Translations under genes and position numbers: made by a program
Source: Rhynchosporium graminicola
Taxonomy: Eukaryota; Ascomycota; Leotiomycetes; Helotiales; Ploettnerulaceae
DNA length: 64,000 bases
Direction of reading: 5' to 3'
Assembly (NCBI GenBank): GCA_900074885.1
Contig: FJUW01000074.1
Coordinates: 215,865 to 279,864 of the forward strand
The notes under the pieces: model-generated
Told to the model about the DNA's origin: nothing
Seen by the model: the letters and a program-made list of their open reading frames with translations, nothing else
Database searches by the model: none
Shown: positions 10,253 through 21,900 of the stretch, piece after piece
How positions within the stretch are numbered: position 1 is the stretch's first letter
Layout: every line of letters begins with the position of its first letter

Positions 10253-11239
10253 GGATCGCAGTCAATCTCCCTCGCTTCGCAGGGGAATTTTATGATGCTT
10301 GTCACTACCTAAGGGCAAAGTTCCATGTGTTGATAGATCTTGCAAAATTAGCCGAATGTACACAAGGGGGGTGGGTCAGGTGTGGGGATGGCTCGGTGTT
10401 TGGGTATTCATCCTGGAGAAAGTTTTTGTCCATTCAATTTTCAAGACTCTGTAGCAAACCTTTTGAGATAGGCGAATCGCAGCCAGCCATAATACAGTGT
10501 ATATCCTGTGGACCTATTGTTGCGTTGTCAGCCAATTTGTATTGTCATTAACCTACACTAAACCATACTCTGTGAAACACATGTTGGCATCACAAGGCGA
10601 ATGAACTCACAGGACTTTACTGAAGACCTCATCATAACGGAAGAAAGCAGCACCAGTCTCCAAGTCTCCACTGATTTAGAATCACTATACCGATGCCGCT
10701 TTGTCCCCGGCCATTCTCTCTGACTTTGAAATGGGATGGCAAGCACTGAATGCTACATTGGGAATGAAATAGCAGTGCAATTTTCAGGTTCATCAAGTCA
10801 TCAGAAGGAACGGAAATTTTGTGGAACTTCGAACCCATGCCGTCAGCTTTCGCTTTTGTACGAGTTAAGATTCATGCAGTGTGTTGTGACTGGCATAGAC
10901 GCATATATGAGATCCTGATGTAGGTAGGTACCTAGTTTTGTTGACAATCTAAGCGATGCCTCCTCTTCCGAGCCTTGGCAGAAATGAAATGCGCTAGAAA
11001 TGAAGCTTCTGTAGAATCACCTTGTTGACAGGTGACGGTGTACACCGCCTTCAACAGAATTTCTCCTTATGACTTGTAGAATCCAAACCGGAAGTATTGG
11101 TTGGGGAACGGGAAACGAAAATTCACGACGCTTTATTCAGGAATTCTTTCAATTGATGTGTTTATTGGGGTCTGAGAAACGGAACATGCATTATGTTCAG
11201 GCATGTCATATATTCGTACCATAATGAACATTACGAATC
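10253..11239. other. Intergenic with possible fragment of the local family
   Basis: A short plus-strand frame at 10736 reads YIGNEIAVQFSG, close to the AKDYAVQFCGP signature of the local family, and may be a relic of another copy. No gene model can be built. Nothing else was recognised. Confidence 0.3.
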
Positions 11240-12678
11240 CTAAAATCTAGCCTCGACCTTCTTCGCCACGTCCTGCAAAGCCCAAGCACTGCTTTTCGTC
11301 TTACTCCTGACACTTGTAGCCTGTGCCTCAGTGAATCCCTTCGCCTCAACCGCAGGGTTGTAACCCAACTTATTCCTCTTACCAACCTCGGCCGAGTCAA
11401 CTCTAGTGTTTGTCTTGCCATCAGCACGCTTGTATACAGTAACCACAACAGCACCGCCCAGACCAAGATTGTGTTGCAAAGCAACTCGCGTGTCGTCGAC
11501 AAGTCTGTTATTGGCCCATCCACGCAAATGCCAGACGAGCTCGGCGCACTGCGCGATACCAGAGGCACCAAGAGGGTGGCCCTTGGAGATAAGTCCGCCA
11601 GAGGGGTTGATGACGACCTTTCCACCGTATGTGATACCGCCACTGCGAACAAGCTCATGGGCTTTTCCAGGAGCGGATAGGCCGAGTGCATCAATGACGA
11701 TCATCTCATTTGCAGAGAAGCAGTCATGAAGTTCGCAGACCTTGACATCATCTGGAGTGACCTTCGCTTCCTCCATAGCGACCTTAACAGCATATTTCGT
11801 CATGTCGAAACCCATAAGATCGATAGCGGATCGACTGAACAGACTTGGGGAGTCGGTAGCGAGACATTGACCAGCAATCAGGACGGCCTGCTCCTTCAGA
11901 TGTGGACGTTGGTCGAGGAAATCCTGCGACACGAGAATGGCAGCGGCGCCTCCGTCGGAGGTTGGGCAGCATTGGAGCTTGGTGAGGGGTTCGTGGATCA
12001 TAGGTGCGTTCATGATTTGTTCCAGAGTGTATACGTCTTGAAATTGCGAGTATGGGTTTCGTTGGGAGTGCTCGTGGTTGACGCGGGCGATTTCGGCGAA
12101 GTCTGCGTTGGTGGCTCCGTATCTACGAGTTTATCAGTTAGTAAAAGCTCCATATTGCTGGATGGATTAAGAGGGGCAGCATACTTCTCCTTGTATTCCC
12201 GACCAGCATTTCCAAACATCTGTGCAGCTCCAGGAGCATTTGTAATACCACGAGTCTCCTTCATCATGTCTCCAGATGTGCCAGTTGGGTTGCTACGATC
12301 ATTCCAGAAGCTCTGCAGACTTCCCGGGTTCATCTTCTCGAATCCGACAACCATGATACAATCTGCACCGCCGTGGCTGATGACATTACGGGCAAGATGG
12401 ATTCCTGTCGAGCCGGTCGAGCAATTGTTGTTGACATTGTAGATTGGGATTTGGGTCATGCCGAATTGGTAGAATACTCGCTGTCCGCAGGTAGAGTCGC
12501 CGTAGCAGTAGCATGCAACTCCTTGGTCTACATCGTCGTAACTGATTTGGGCGTCTAGGAGAGCTTTTATACCGGCTTCGAATCCGAGCTCTGTATAATC
12601 AACTTTTCCTCTAGGCTTGATGAACTTGGTCATGCCCACGCCGAGGACGTAGCATGGCTCGTTACGCTTGATGACCAT
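11240..12678 (-). CDS. SCP-x type thiolase (peroxisomal 3-ketoacyl-CoA thiolase family)
   Basis: Two exons, 12678-12185 and 12122-11240, with a 62-nt intron in phase 2, give 458 aa. The start is MVIKRNEPCYVLGVGM; upstream in-frame codons contain no ATG. The nucleophile Cys is at residue 86 in VNNNCSTGSTG. The second half has CELHDCF, NPSGGLISKGHPLGASG and a C-terminal HNLGLGGAVVV, the signatures of the SCP2/SCP-x thiolase branch. The thiolase cleaves 3-oxoacyl-CoA to acetyl-CoA and a shortened acyl-CoA in peroxisomes. No sterol-carrier (SCP2) domain follows, as in fungal thiolase-only members. The C-terminus EARF is not a canonical SKL-type PTS1, so import may use a variant signal or a partner. 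Family call secure; substrate range not inferable. Confidence 0.93.
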
Positions 12679-15600
12679 ATTGGAGATGTGATGCAAGGGA
12701 GGCTTCTTGTATTGTGGTTTCACAGGCGATGTAGAGTGGCTGAGTGGAAAATTGATGTATTATAATCTGTCAACTGCGTACTGTATCACAAAGGGAACTG
12801 GATATTAATATATAGGACTGTACAAGTCCGACGACGTTATTATACACTTAGAGCTCCCTCCGCATGGAGGATCTCGATAGCCCCGGCTTTGGGAACGAAT
12901 GCGGGGGGCTAGCCGAACCGAGGCTGCGGGGTGATTCATGCTTTTACAACCAGTACCTATGACCAGGGGGATGGGCCCGATTATCCGGCTTGCATGTGCG
13001 ATTGTGATATGTTTCCCAACCTCACATAAGTTTTTACCTAGGTGTTGGTTTGAGATATGCATGAAATACTGTAGTTTGCGGCGATGATCTCTGATCAGCA
13101 AAGGTAAGTGCGGTTCTTGGAGCTCTCTGTGCACTTTGGCCGATGATCTGCCATGGTTAAACGGCACGTGATTACCTTCCCGGCATCTACGAATTCGAAG
13201 TGTAGACTACACAGTGTGTGGCAGAATTAAGCATAAATATCGACTAGATTCAAGGTTGCGGCCGGGCCCATTCGCTTAGTGTGGTCAAACTGCCAAAGTC
13301 AACCAATAACCCGCTTAAGCCCTCTCTGCCAACTCCGCTCTCTCCACCTTACTCGCAACTACTGAAGGCATCTCAACCATCAACTCTCCCTAAGTTGACT
13401 TCCAGCCATAAATTCTTAGCCCTGTATATTTTTTACAAATCGGGCTCACATTTAAACAGTGCTGGGCCTGCAGCATTCAGCAACACATCTATCTCAATTC
13501 TCAGCGCTTCTCTAACCTGACTCGTCAAACATCCTTCTTAGTAAACCTCGTCGAAGTCTAACTGGCAACATCTTCCCAATAACGCACGCCATTCTCTGCA
13601 AAATATTAGCCATATTCGTTTCATGTCGCTCTGCTGACCCTGGCTTGCATCGCGGCGAGAGCTGACTCTATGATTGAGAGATATAGCTTTACTAGATAAG
13701 AGATGTGGAAAGTTGGCCAGATTGTCTTGGAATGGTGTAAGGGCAGCGGTTGAAGTCGCGAGCCTTTCTCTAGGGTCATTCGAGTAATTTCATAGATCTG
13801 GTGAGAGCGAGTCGAGCCTCTGCCACGTCTTGTCACTCAAACAGTTGGCAGGCAGACGATGGCGGTTTGGATCTTTTCAGAAGATGGTGACAACACCGAT
13901 TGACCGCAAGGACTCTTGGAGCATTCATCTATGAACTCCGTATAAGCCGATGGCCAAGAAAATTCATGCAAATCCATACCATGAAACGCTAAAAGCTCTG
14001 TGACATTATCTCAATCACCATAAACCTTCCACCCCTCAATACATCCATCCCATGATCCAGCACTTTCGAGTTCCACAGTATATTGGCTCTACTGTTATGG
14101 ATCCAATATATCCCGTCTCCCCGATCAAAAATACATTTGAAGGCTGAAGCAGCTCCTAGATGACCAGAATGCAGCGACATACCCTCCTTTGTAACTTCTT
14201 TCACATCAAATTTTACGGATGCAGGGTGAAGAGTTCTTAAGTTCTGATATGTGGTTGAAAGTGCCCTTCCTTTCGACGAAGAGCGTATGAGACACGTGCT
14301 ATATTGTTCCCACAATGAATAGGTTCTGATGAAGAATGTGGAGGACATCCCTTCCGACATAGCCTGTCTGTAGATGGGATGTCAGACTTGACTCTTGTTA
14401 ATCTGTCTACATCTCGAAAACGTGGCCGCTTAGTTGCTCTAATCTGTTTCAAACGCGGAGATACTGCGATAGAAAAAACTCCAGCACAAGGGATAAGACT
14501 CTTCGGAGGCATCCTATAAATATAAGTGTTAATATTTGAGATTATGTCGAATTGCGCGATACTCGGAATATGTCTTTGTCAGAGCTGGTGCTAGGGACTA
14601 AAAACAAATTACTCCCTCCTTCAATCTCAAACGAGAAACTGGTGTCTTACGAATACGATCTGCGGGGTCATTTATCAATATGAAGTCAACAATAATGTCG
14701 GCACCTCACTATTAACTTTCCACAAATGTTAGCCTGCTTCTCGATAACGAGCGATACATGAACTCAGTCGCTCTTCGACACCTTTTGTTTTGTGTGGATT
14801 TGTTAAATCGAGACCGCATTTGGGCGAGTCTAGTTCAGTTCGCGGGAATGTCGACGCAAGCTATCGAGATCTTGAGCTTCGAAGGATTTATAAAGTCTTA
14901 TGATGCATCACGTAGCCAATCTTTTCAAAGTTTGTCTGGACCAAATTATGAACAGTATTCTTTATCCTCTTAAAAAATCGTCTGTAATCCTCGAAATCTT
15001 CGGACCTCGAGCCAAAAAACGAGTTTCGAAGATTGAGATCTCTCGTGGCCGATTCATTGCAGTAAAGATTTGCGAATAACCTCACAGCTCATCCCCTTAA
15101 CCACAAAAGCCTGCTTCTGAGTATGAAAAGCATGATTATCAAATTATCAACCTCGATGATGTTTATCTGCTTAGTGACTCTATTGGTGTCACTAAAAATT
15201 TAGCTATACTACTTCATTTGCCGATAATTCTAATGAAGATGGTCGTCGCTCTCTTCGTCTCTCTTCTGTCTGAATCGTCACAGTACCATATGCCTTATCC
15301 GCAGTGAGTATCACTCAAGCCATAGCATATTTAGAAATGGAGTTTCGAAGGGGTGAACACTCGGAGGCTCGTCGTCCCTGGGGATTCAAAGGTGGATCGA
15401 ATCGGTGTGGCGATATACTTCATACTCGACTTGACAACTTGATGTTGTTGATTATGTGGTACCCTTAGCCCAGGATGTAAGTCACGGCTGTTGTTATTCA
15501 TAGCTCCGTCGTTGTATAGTATTCCATATTGCATGTCTCATTCTCTTTCAATGTTTCGATTCACGAAGACTTCGCTGGGCAAGATCTAGAAACATGATAT

Positions 15601-16333
15601 CAAATAAATATCCAGAACATTCATGAAACGCAACATTCATCACGCTGTTCACCTTCAATGAACTTCAATACTGCGCTTTTATATTACTGCACAGGTAAGA
15701 AATGAAATAACGGGTACTATCAAGCCCACTCGGATATAAATTTAGGCTAAGACTGACTTCAACCCTCACAAACACGAAAGTTCCCATGCTGTTTAGTAAA
15801 TGTCGGTAAACAATAATACAACAAGTAATTTATTACCAGATAGAATGAATTTAATGAGACTACAGAGCTTTAAAGAGAATCTATGTCAATATCTCCTAAT
15901 ACCACAGCCTCGCTCCTCGTTTCGACCTTATCTTCCGAGTACAGGAGAGGTCCTGAAATCAGCACCCATATTTCACGAGAGAGAAACGCATCTGTGTGGA
16001 AATATCAAAATAATCGTAAGATATACGCTGCCAAACTAGCTTCAGTGTCTGTTTGCTAGCGGTGATAGAATCAGTAGTACACCAAGCAATATAACCGCAA
16101 TTAGTGCCAAGAGTCCTAATTGGCTAATTCACTTGCATTCTCAATCCTGCCTAGTTCTCGCCGTCTCGAAGGAGAGGTTTAACTAGCCTCGAGTACAAGA
16201 CTCCATATCCTCAATCTCATCAACCAGTTCCTAAACGCCCGATGTTTCCTATTCTAATTCTTCATTTCGAATATTCTCAAGAGTCAAATCATGATTTGAC
16301 ACATGCCTTTCCCACATGTACTTATCCCTAATG
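12679..16333. other. Long intergenic stretch with weak open frames
   Basis: No gene can be supported in 3.6 kb. On the minus strand, frames at 14512-14401 (MPPKSLIPCAGVFSIAVS) and 14360-13989 could be joined by short introns, but each choice gives a different unrecognised product of 55-150 aa. Plus frames at 13281, 14758 and 15800 look random. Base composition drifts towards AT after 14.9 kb. Confidence 0.45.
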
Positions 16334-18401
16334 CTACTTCTGCCATTTCCACACTCTACCGTGCTGCACAGGCGTATCAAAGATCTTCCCAGGGTTCATA
16401 AGCCAGTGCGGATCAAGTGCTTGTTTGATACTCTTCATCACGCCAAGTGTGTCAGAACCAACTTCTTGGAGGAGTTCTGCTTTTCTAAAGAGGCCGATTG
16501 AATGCTCGCCCTGGAATTACATGTCAGCTTAATTATACAACCCAAACCCACCTCAGGTACCATACAAACCAAGAAACTGGAATGCTTTATGGAAGAATGT
16601 TTGAGAAGCATGAGGAAAACGGGAAAGAGATGGACGGTATGCGAGGGTTAAAGGCAAGGGGAAAGGCGGACGTACGCTAGAAGTCCCTTCCATCTCCAGA
16701 GCTTTCGTAATCATATTCTTAACATGTGTATCAACAGCTGCTGTTTCCTGGGCGTCTTCACTATGAAACATGATAGCTTCGTGAAAATTTCCGTCCCCGA
16801 GATGGCCCACGACCGAGGAAAAGAGACCGAGTTCCCTGCGGCCTTTTTCTGACTCCTCTATCACACATAGAGGTCAGCATCTTCCTATCGCTTACTTGTG
16901 GAGATCAAGAAATGGAAGTGCAAGAGGAAAGGGTGAGACAAGGGAAAACTTCCTACCGATTATATCCGCGAGCCTACTGACAGGCACAGCGATGTCCGTC
17001 GTCCACAAGCTAGTACCCTCCGGTCTTGCAGCCAATAAACTCCACAGCGCCTGTTTCCTGCCACTCCAGATAAGATCTTGCTCTTTCTGATCCTTCGCGA
17101 ACTGGAATCCACTACCATTATTTCTCTTAGAAATAGCCTGAATCTCTTTGATATTATCAGCAATACTCCCCTTCGTGCCGGAGAATTTGAAAAACAGCGT
17201 CGGAGCTTTTTCCCACACTTTCGGCGCAGTGTGGCCTTGTTCGTTAAGAACTTCCATCATCTTCTCATCCAAAAATTCGAGTGCTGCTACTGGAACACCG
17301 GCTCGCATCACTGCTGTAGCCGTCGCAGCTGCGTCGCGAACGGAAGGGAAGGTCACGACTCCTACGTTGAATTCTTTAGGCACAGCTGCCAGCTTCAACG
17401 TAATCTCCGTAACCAGACCCAGCGTCCCTTCACTCCCCACAAACAGACTATTAAGATTATACCCCGCCGCACTCTTCCTACTCCTTCCCCTTCCTTTTGT
17501 CTTGATAATCTGTCCATCAGCAAGTACAACTGTCATATTCAACACCCAATCTTTCATCGTCCCGTATCGCACCGCATTCGTCCCGCTACAATTCGTTCCG
17601 ACCATACCCCCGATCTGGGCGCTGGGACTTGGATCTACCGGAAAAAACAATTTACTGTCTTTGATCTGAGTATTGAGGTCAACCCAGTTACAAGAAGGCT
17701 GGACGACGATATCCATGTCATCTTCATGGAAAGCGACAATTTTATTCATATGTTTGAAATCGATGCTTAGCCCGCCGTGGGGAGCGGAGAAATTCCCTTC
17801 TAGCGAAGAGCCGCCGGAGAAAGCTGTCATGGGGACTTTGTATTTATGGCATATTGTCGCCAAGGTTGATACTTCAGCTGTTGATTTTGGGTAGACGACT
17901 GCGATTGGCAGACTATCGATATTTGAAGGCGACCATTCAGAGAATCCATGGAACCTCAGATCTTCTGCATCTGTACTGATGCTTTCTGTTCCTAAAGCTT
18001 CTGAGATCTCGTTGATGGCCTGTCACGTGGTTAGATAAAGTGTTGATAGTGGAGGGTTTGGCAGAAAAGGAGCGTCATCGAAGTACCTTCTCCATATCCT
18101 TCACATTTCCATACCTTGGCACCTTAAATTTATCATCTCGCGCATAATCAATATTTAACTGTTGTGCTTTCTGGTACGCTCGTCCTGTCACCCATGCTAG
18201 ACCGAAACCTGCTCCGAAAGCGAGGCCGGTGAGAGGGCCACGTCCTTGGAAGCCGCTTCCTACGGAGCTATTCGATGATGACTTTGAGGAGGAAGATTTG
18301 TAAGGTTTCGATTCGAATGTGCTTTTACATCGTTTGGTGGTTGGGGTTTTGACGCATGCTGCTATGTTGCGGAGCGTACGTGCTCGCGTTATGTGGGACA
18401 T
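16334..18401 (-). CDS. DLD1: D-lactate dehydrogenase (cytochrome), mitochondrial
   Basis: Four exons (18401-18087, 18019-16957, 16857-16676, 16510-16334) with introns of 67, 99 and 165 nt give 578 aa, against 587 for yeast Dld1. The N-terminus is an Arg-rich presequence (MSHITRARTLRNIAACVK), then a Ser-rich stretch and one membrane helix (LTGLAFGAGFGLAWVTG), as expected for an inner-membrane flavoprotein. The FAD-binding PCMH fold covers about residues 140-320 (PIAVVYPKSTAEVS, TAFSGGSSLEGN, IGGMVGTNCSGTNAVRYG, GSEGTLGLVTEITLKL). The C-terminal cap holds VGHLGDGNFH and GEHSIGLFRKAELL, ending NPGKIFD. It oxidises D-lactate to pyruvate and passes electrons to cytochrome c. Every splice keeps phase (0, 1, 0). 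Confidence 0.94.
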
Positions 18402-19382
18402 TTTCAAGTGGTTGACATGTAGTTGAATGTAAAGCTTTTAGTGAGATTAGTTGATTTCAGGAAGCCGAGGACGTAATGGTCCTTGCTGACATGCGCGTAG
18501 ATTGCATGGCTGCGTTGTTTTAGTGCATGAGGTCGGAACGAGCTGTCTTCGCTTGAAACCTAAACGAGTCGGAGCCGAGAGTAACGAAATAAGCGAAACA
18601 ACTGCGGACGTCTGGAATGATTTTTGATTTTACGGTCATTGATTTGATATCTCCGCGTCCAATAAACTTCCCAAAGTTCAATCCTCGATGATATCCTGAT
18701 TGATTCAAGTAACATCCAAGAAAACTTGCTGATGGTTCCTCTTGTGACTTCCAAAATACCAAATAAACCTTCCCCTAATGAGCCTAGACCTGCTCGAAAT
18801 GTCAGAAAGCAGAACGGTAACAGCTTGTCCTTTTTGCTCTCGAATCTTTTCCTTGAACTTCATAGATCTTCATTTGCCTGACACCTAATTCACCTGAGGA
18901 CGTTTACGCTAGGATCCTGATTATCGAGAAATTTGAAGTTTCGCCACGCGAGACTCTAATGCAGTTCTTCGTTGGCTCGAATCACAGATCTCGCATTCAC
19001 GAACTAGAGACGGGAAGACTTCAATGCTGTGAAATTGTTTTAGGATATGGTTGGAAAACGTATCGAAATGTGACGAAGGTCGTGGTTGTTTCTAAAGGGG
19101 ACACTGATACTTTGTGTGAAAAGAAAGAATGCCATCATTGGTGACACAATGAATTGTTCTTGTTAAAGGAGTAGCAGTACCAAAGAGTACCTCATCTCAA
19201 TCGCCGGACGCGGATTCTGACCGCGCTAAATGATATCTCTACAGCACTCCACTCCCACACCTTCGGTCTGGTCGAGCGGAAGGAAGAAACATCGTTCAAG
19301 AGTTTGCGCACGATGAGCCTTTGCATTGGGATTATAACGTAACAGATTTAGTTTATCGTTAGCTGAACTAACAAGAAGGGTA
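18402..19382. other. Intergenic, nothing recognised
   Basis: This lies upstream of the D-lactate dehydrogenase gene and downstream of the PP2C gene. A minus frame at 18762-18520 is open for 80 codons but has no protein pattern. No other feature is seen. Confidence 0.5.
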
Positions 19383-21363
19383 TCATAGTTTAGCCTTTGG
19401 CTCGACTGCTGAGGCGCTGGCTTCCTTGTTTACCACAACGTCGCCGCTTTTGTCGCCATTGCCGAAGAATATGACTTCAACTGTCAAATCGTCGCTATGA
19501 CTCTTGTTAGCATGCATGTTTACTTAGTGGAATTTCGCATACTCTGTGACAGGAGTCAAGGGAGAACATACCGATACCTCCTCGAATACGGAGCTGGCAG
19601 CGTCAACAACGCACAAACCATATCCTTATCTTTTCCACCCAACGCGTTCCTCACAAGATGCGTGGCAACATTCTTGTCTTGTACAACGAACCTCTCCGTT
19701 TCCTTCGCTGTAACACCCCACTGTCTCTGTCTCACCGGTGTCTTCTGTCCTTCTTCATTCATACCCTCTCTCTTCTGCTCCTTCCCATCCTTTGTATACT
19801 CAACAGGCAACCCTTTTTGTTGTGTCGAGAACATCTTGGCCCATGAGCTCCCACCACCATTGGAGTCATTAGATTGCTTCTCGATCCACTGCCCGACCAA
19901 TCCGACAACTTCTTCGTTAGTGAGCATCTCCCATAATCCATCTGTGGCCAGTACCACGAAATCGCCTTTGGAAGGTTCAATTTTGGTAGATGTTACGACT
20001 GGCTCGGCGGTTACGTAGGGTGGGGTACGGAGGAGTTGTGATGGTGTACGACCGAAGAAGGATTGCTTTAGACGTTCAGACACTTCGCGGGACCATTTAT
20101 ACGTAGCGTCCCCGAAAGCCCTTGAAGGTTCCAAGCCTCCTAGCACGCGGCCATTGCGAATAACATTTGGCTCGCCTGGGTGCTCTTTACGCATCCGTGC
20201 TTCTTCGTCAGGATTGCTTCCCGTTTGATCAACCGATAGAGGTGTTGCAACCCATTTGCCTGAGTCTCCTCGTCGTCCCAGAACGGCACGCGAATCGCCA
20301 GTACAGGCTACATGTAGAAGTTTGGTGTTGGTGTCGTAGAAAGAGAGGAGAGCACAAGAGCCAGAGAGGGCTGGGGCGAGTAGCTCAGCAGCGATGGGTT
20401 TCGAGTTTGATTTTAGAACCTTTTGGACGGATTCGTGAACGATTTCGTGGTCGAGTCGATTGAATCCTGTTTTCATAGCCGCTTGTATAGCATCGATTGA
20501 CGGCGAGTCCACTGCTGGGTCAGAGAGTGTGGCTTTGTATGTGGAATTCAATTCGCGGGCGACGAAGGATATTAGGACTTGTCGAAGTTTGGCGGATGTT
20601 GTCCAGCCACTATTGTTGTTAGACTGTCCAATTGAGTCGAGAATGAGACTTACGAGTGGCCGTCAAAAACTCCCCAGAACATCCAATCACTAGACTCATT
20701 CTCCGCAGCTGTGGCAGTGGCCAGAGCTTGGGGCAACTCAATTATCTTTTCTACATGATCGTCCTCGATCGGATCATTGCTGGGTATTTGCACCACATCA
20801 TATCTCAAAACTCCTTTTCCCCTCCCTACGAAATAACTCTCCTCATTCCTCCGTAACTTCTGCGTCGCTTGATCCGGATTCAACATCTCCAGCACTTTCC
20901 TGCCTGATTCATCTGTATCCTTGGATATTGGTTCGTTGCCAGTGATAGACCCCGTGTACAGATTATCCGCACCAACAATCACAGCCTTCCTCCCCCAATC
21001 CTCGGTGCTAGCCGCAGCCGGAGCGTAAAGTGTAGACGAAGTAGTGAAGTCTCGAGACTGTTGTGTTTGAGCGCTAGATTGATCGCCAGCTTGAAGTTTG
21101 TATGTATACCAAGCTCCGTAACCAACCAAGCTAGAAACCAAAGCGACCGTAAATCTGCGGGTATACATTGATGGCGCTCCTTTCGAGACAGGTAGGTTGG
21201 CTGAAGATTTGGGCTTCGTGCTCGGATTTGCTCGTCCTGAAGAGTGTCGAATACCTAGAGCATAGCTTGAGGATTGGAAGGCTGAGCTGCGTGCTCGCAG
21301 AGAGATGCTGCTTCTAGGTACCAGGCGTGCGGTCCGGAATGCCCTTAGCGCTGCTCGACGCAT
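19383..21363 (-). CDS. PTC5: Mitochondrial PP2C phosphatase, pyruvate dehydrogenase phosphatase type
   Basis: Three exons (21363-20654, 20609-19572, 19494-19383), introns 44 and 77 nt, 619 aa. The N-terminus is a mitochondrial presequence (MRRAALRAFRTARLVPRSS) with a membrane helix at about 70-90 (FTVALVSSLVGYGAWYTYK). The PP2C motifs appear in order: MFWGVFDGHSGW (metal-binding Asp, split by intron 1), LHVACTGDSRAVLG, LGGLEPSRAFGDATYKW, DFVVLATDGLWEM and, across intron 2, RDDLTVEVIFFG. All metal-binding Asp residues are present, so it should be active. The long insert before the last motif and the GW after DGHS point to the Ptc5/PDP branch, which dephosphorylates the E1-alpha subunit of pyruvate dehydrogenase. 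The 44-nt intron is near the minimum for fungi. Ptc6 or Ptc7 is less likely. Confidence 0.88.
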
Positions 21364-21900
21364 TTGATTGTGGTTCTGGCTGCTCAGTGAAGTCAGAGGG
21401 TGACCGTGTTATTCTGAAAGTCTATCTAGGATAAATCGCGATCGAGGCCGAGGTCGTCAAATCTACGCTAGGCGACGTTAGATTGAAGATGTAAAGTTGA
21501 GGCTGGTGAATTGAGGGAAAAATACATACGGGAAGTATTGTGAGGGTATAGGAGATTTGATTGAGTATCATTCCATCGTGGGCAATTGATAAAAGAGCGA
21601 AGAGCCAGAATCAAATAAAATGAAACTACTTCTTGGGCGACTTTGTCTATTTGTCGTGCTTAATACCGACACTACTGCTGTCTTGTCTTGAAGCCTCACA
21701 TCCCTTTCTGGCCAGGGCGCACGATCCTGCCGGATTTCTGCCGATGAATGCGTCATTGGCCGGGAGCCACAAAGTCCGTTTCTGAACCTTCTACACTTAA
21801 TCAATTTTCGAATTGTAATAAATTTTTGAATATCGGAATGTACAACTAATGTCACCGGCACTTCTCTTCGACCTATTCCTACAAACGAAATACCTCCAAC
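21364..21900. promoter_or_regulatory. Shared divergent promoter region
   Basis: These 537 bp separate the divergent start codons of the PP2C gene (minus) and the TCF25/Rqc1 gene (plus). No clear TATA box is seen towards either gene, as is common for fungal housekeeping genes. Confidence 0.5.

Noticed and set aside
13989..14512. Possible two-exon gene on the minus strand
   Set aside because: Different plausible introns yield unrelated short products, none recognisable, and no reason to prefer one.
16896..17770. Long plus-strand frames inside the D-lactate dehydrogenase gene
   Set aside because: They mirror the well-conserved coding exon on the other strand.
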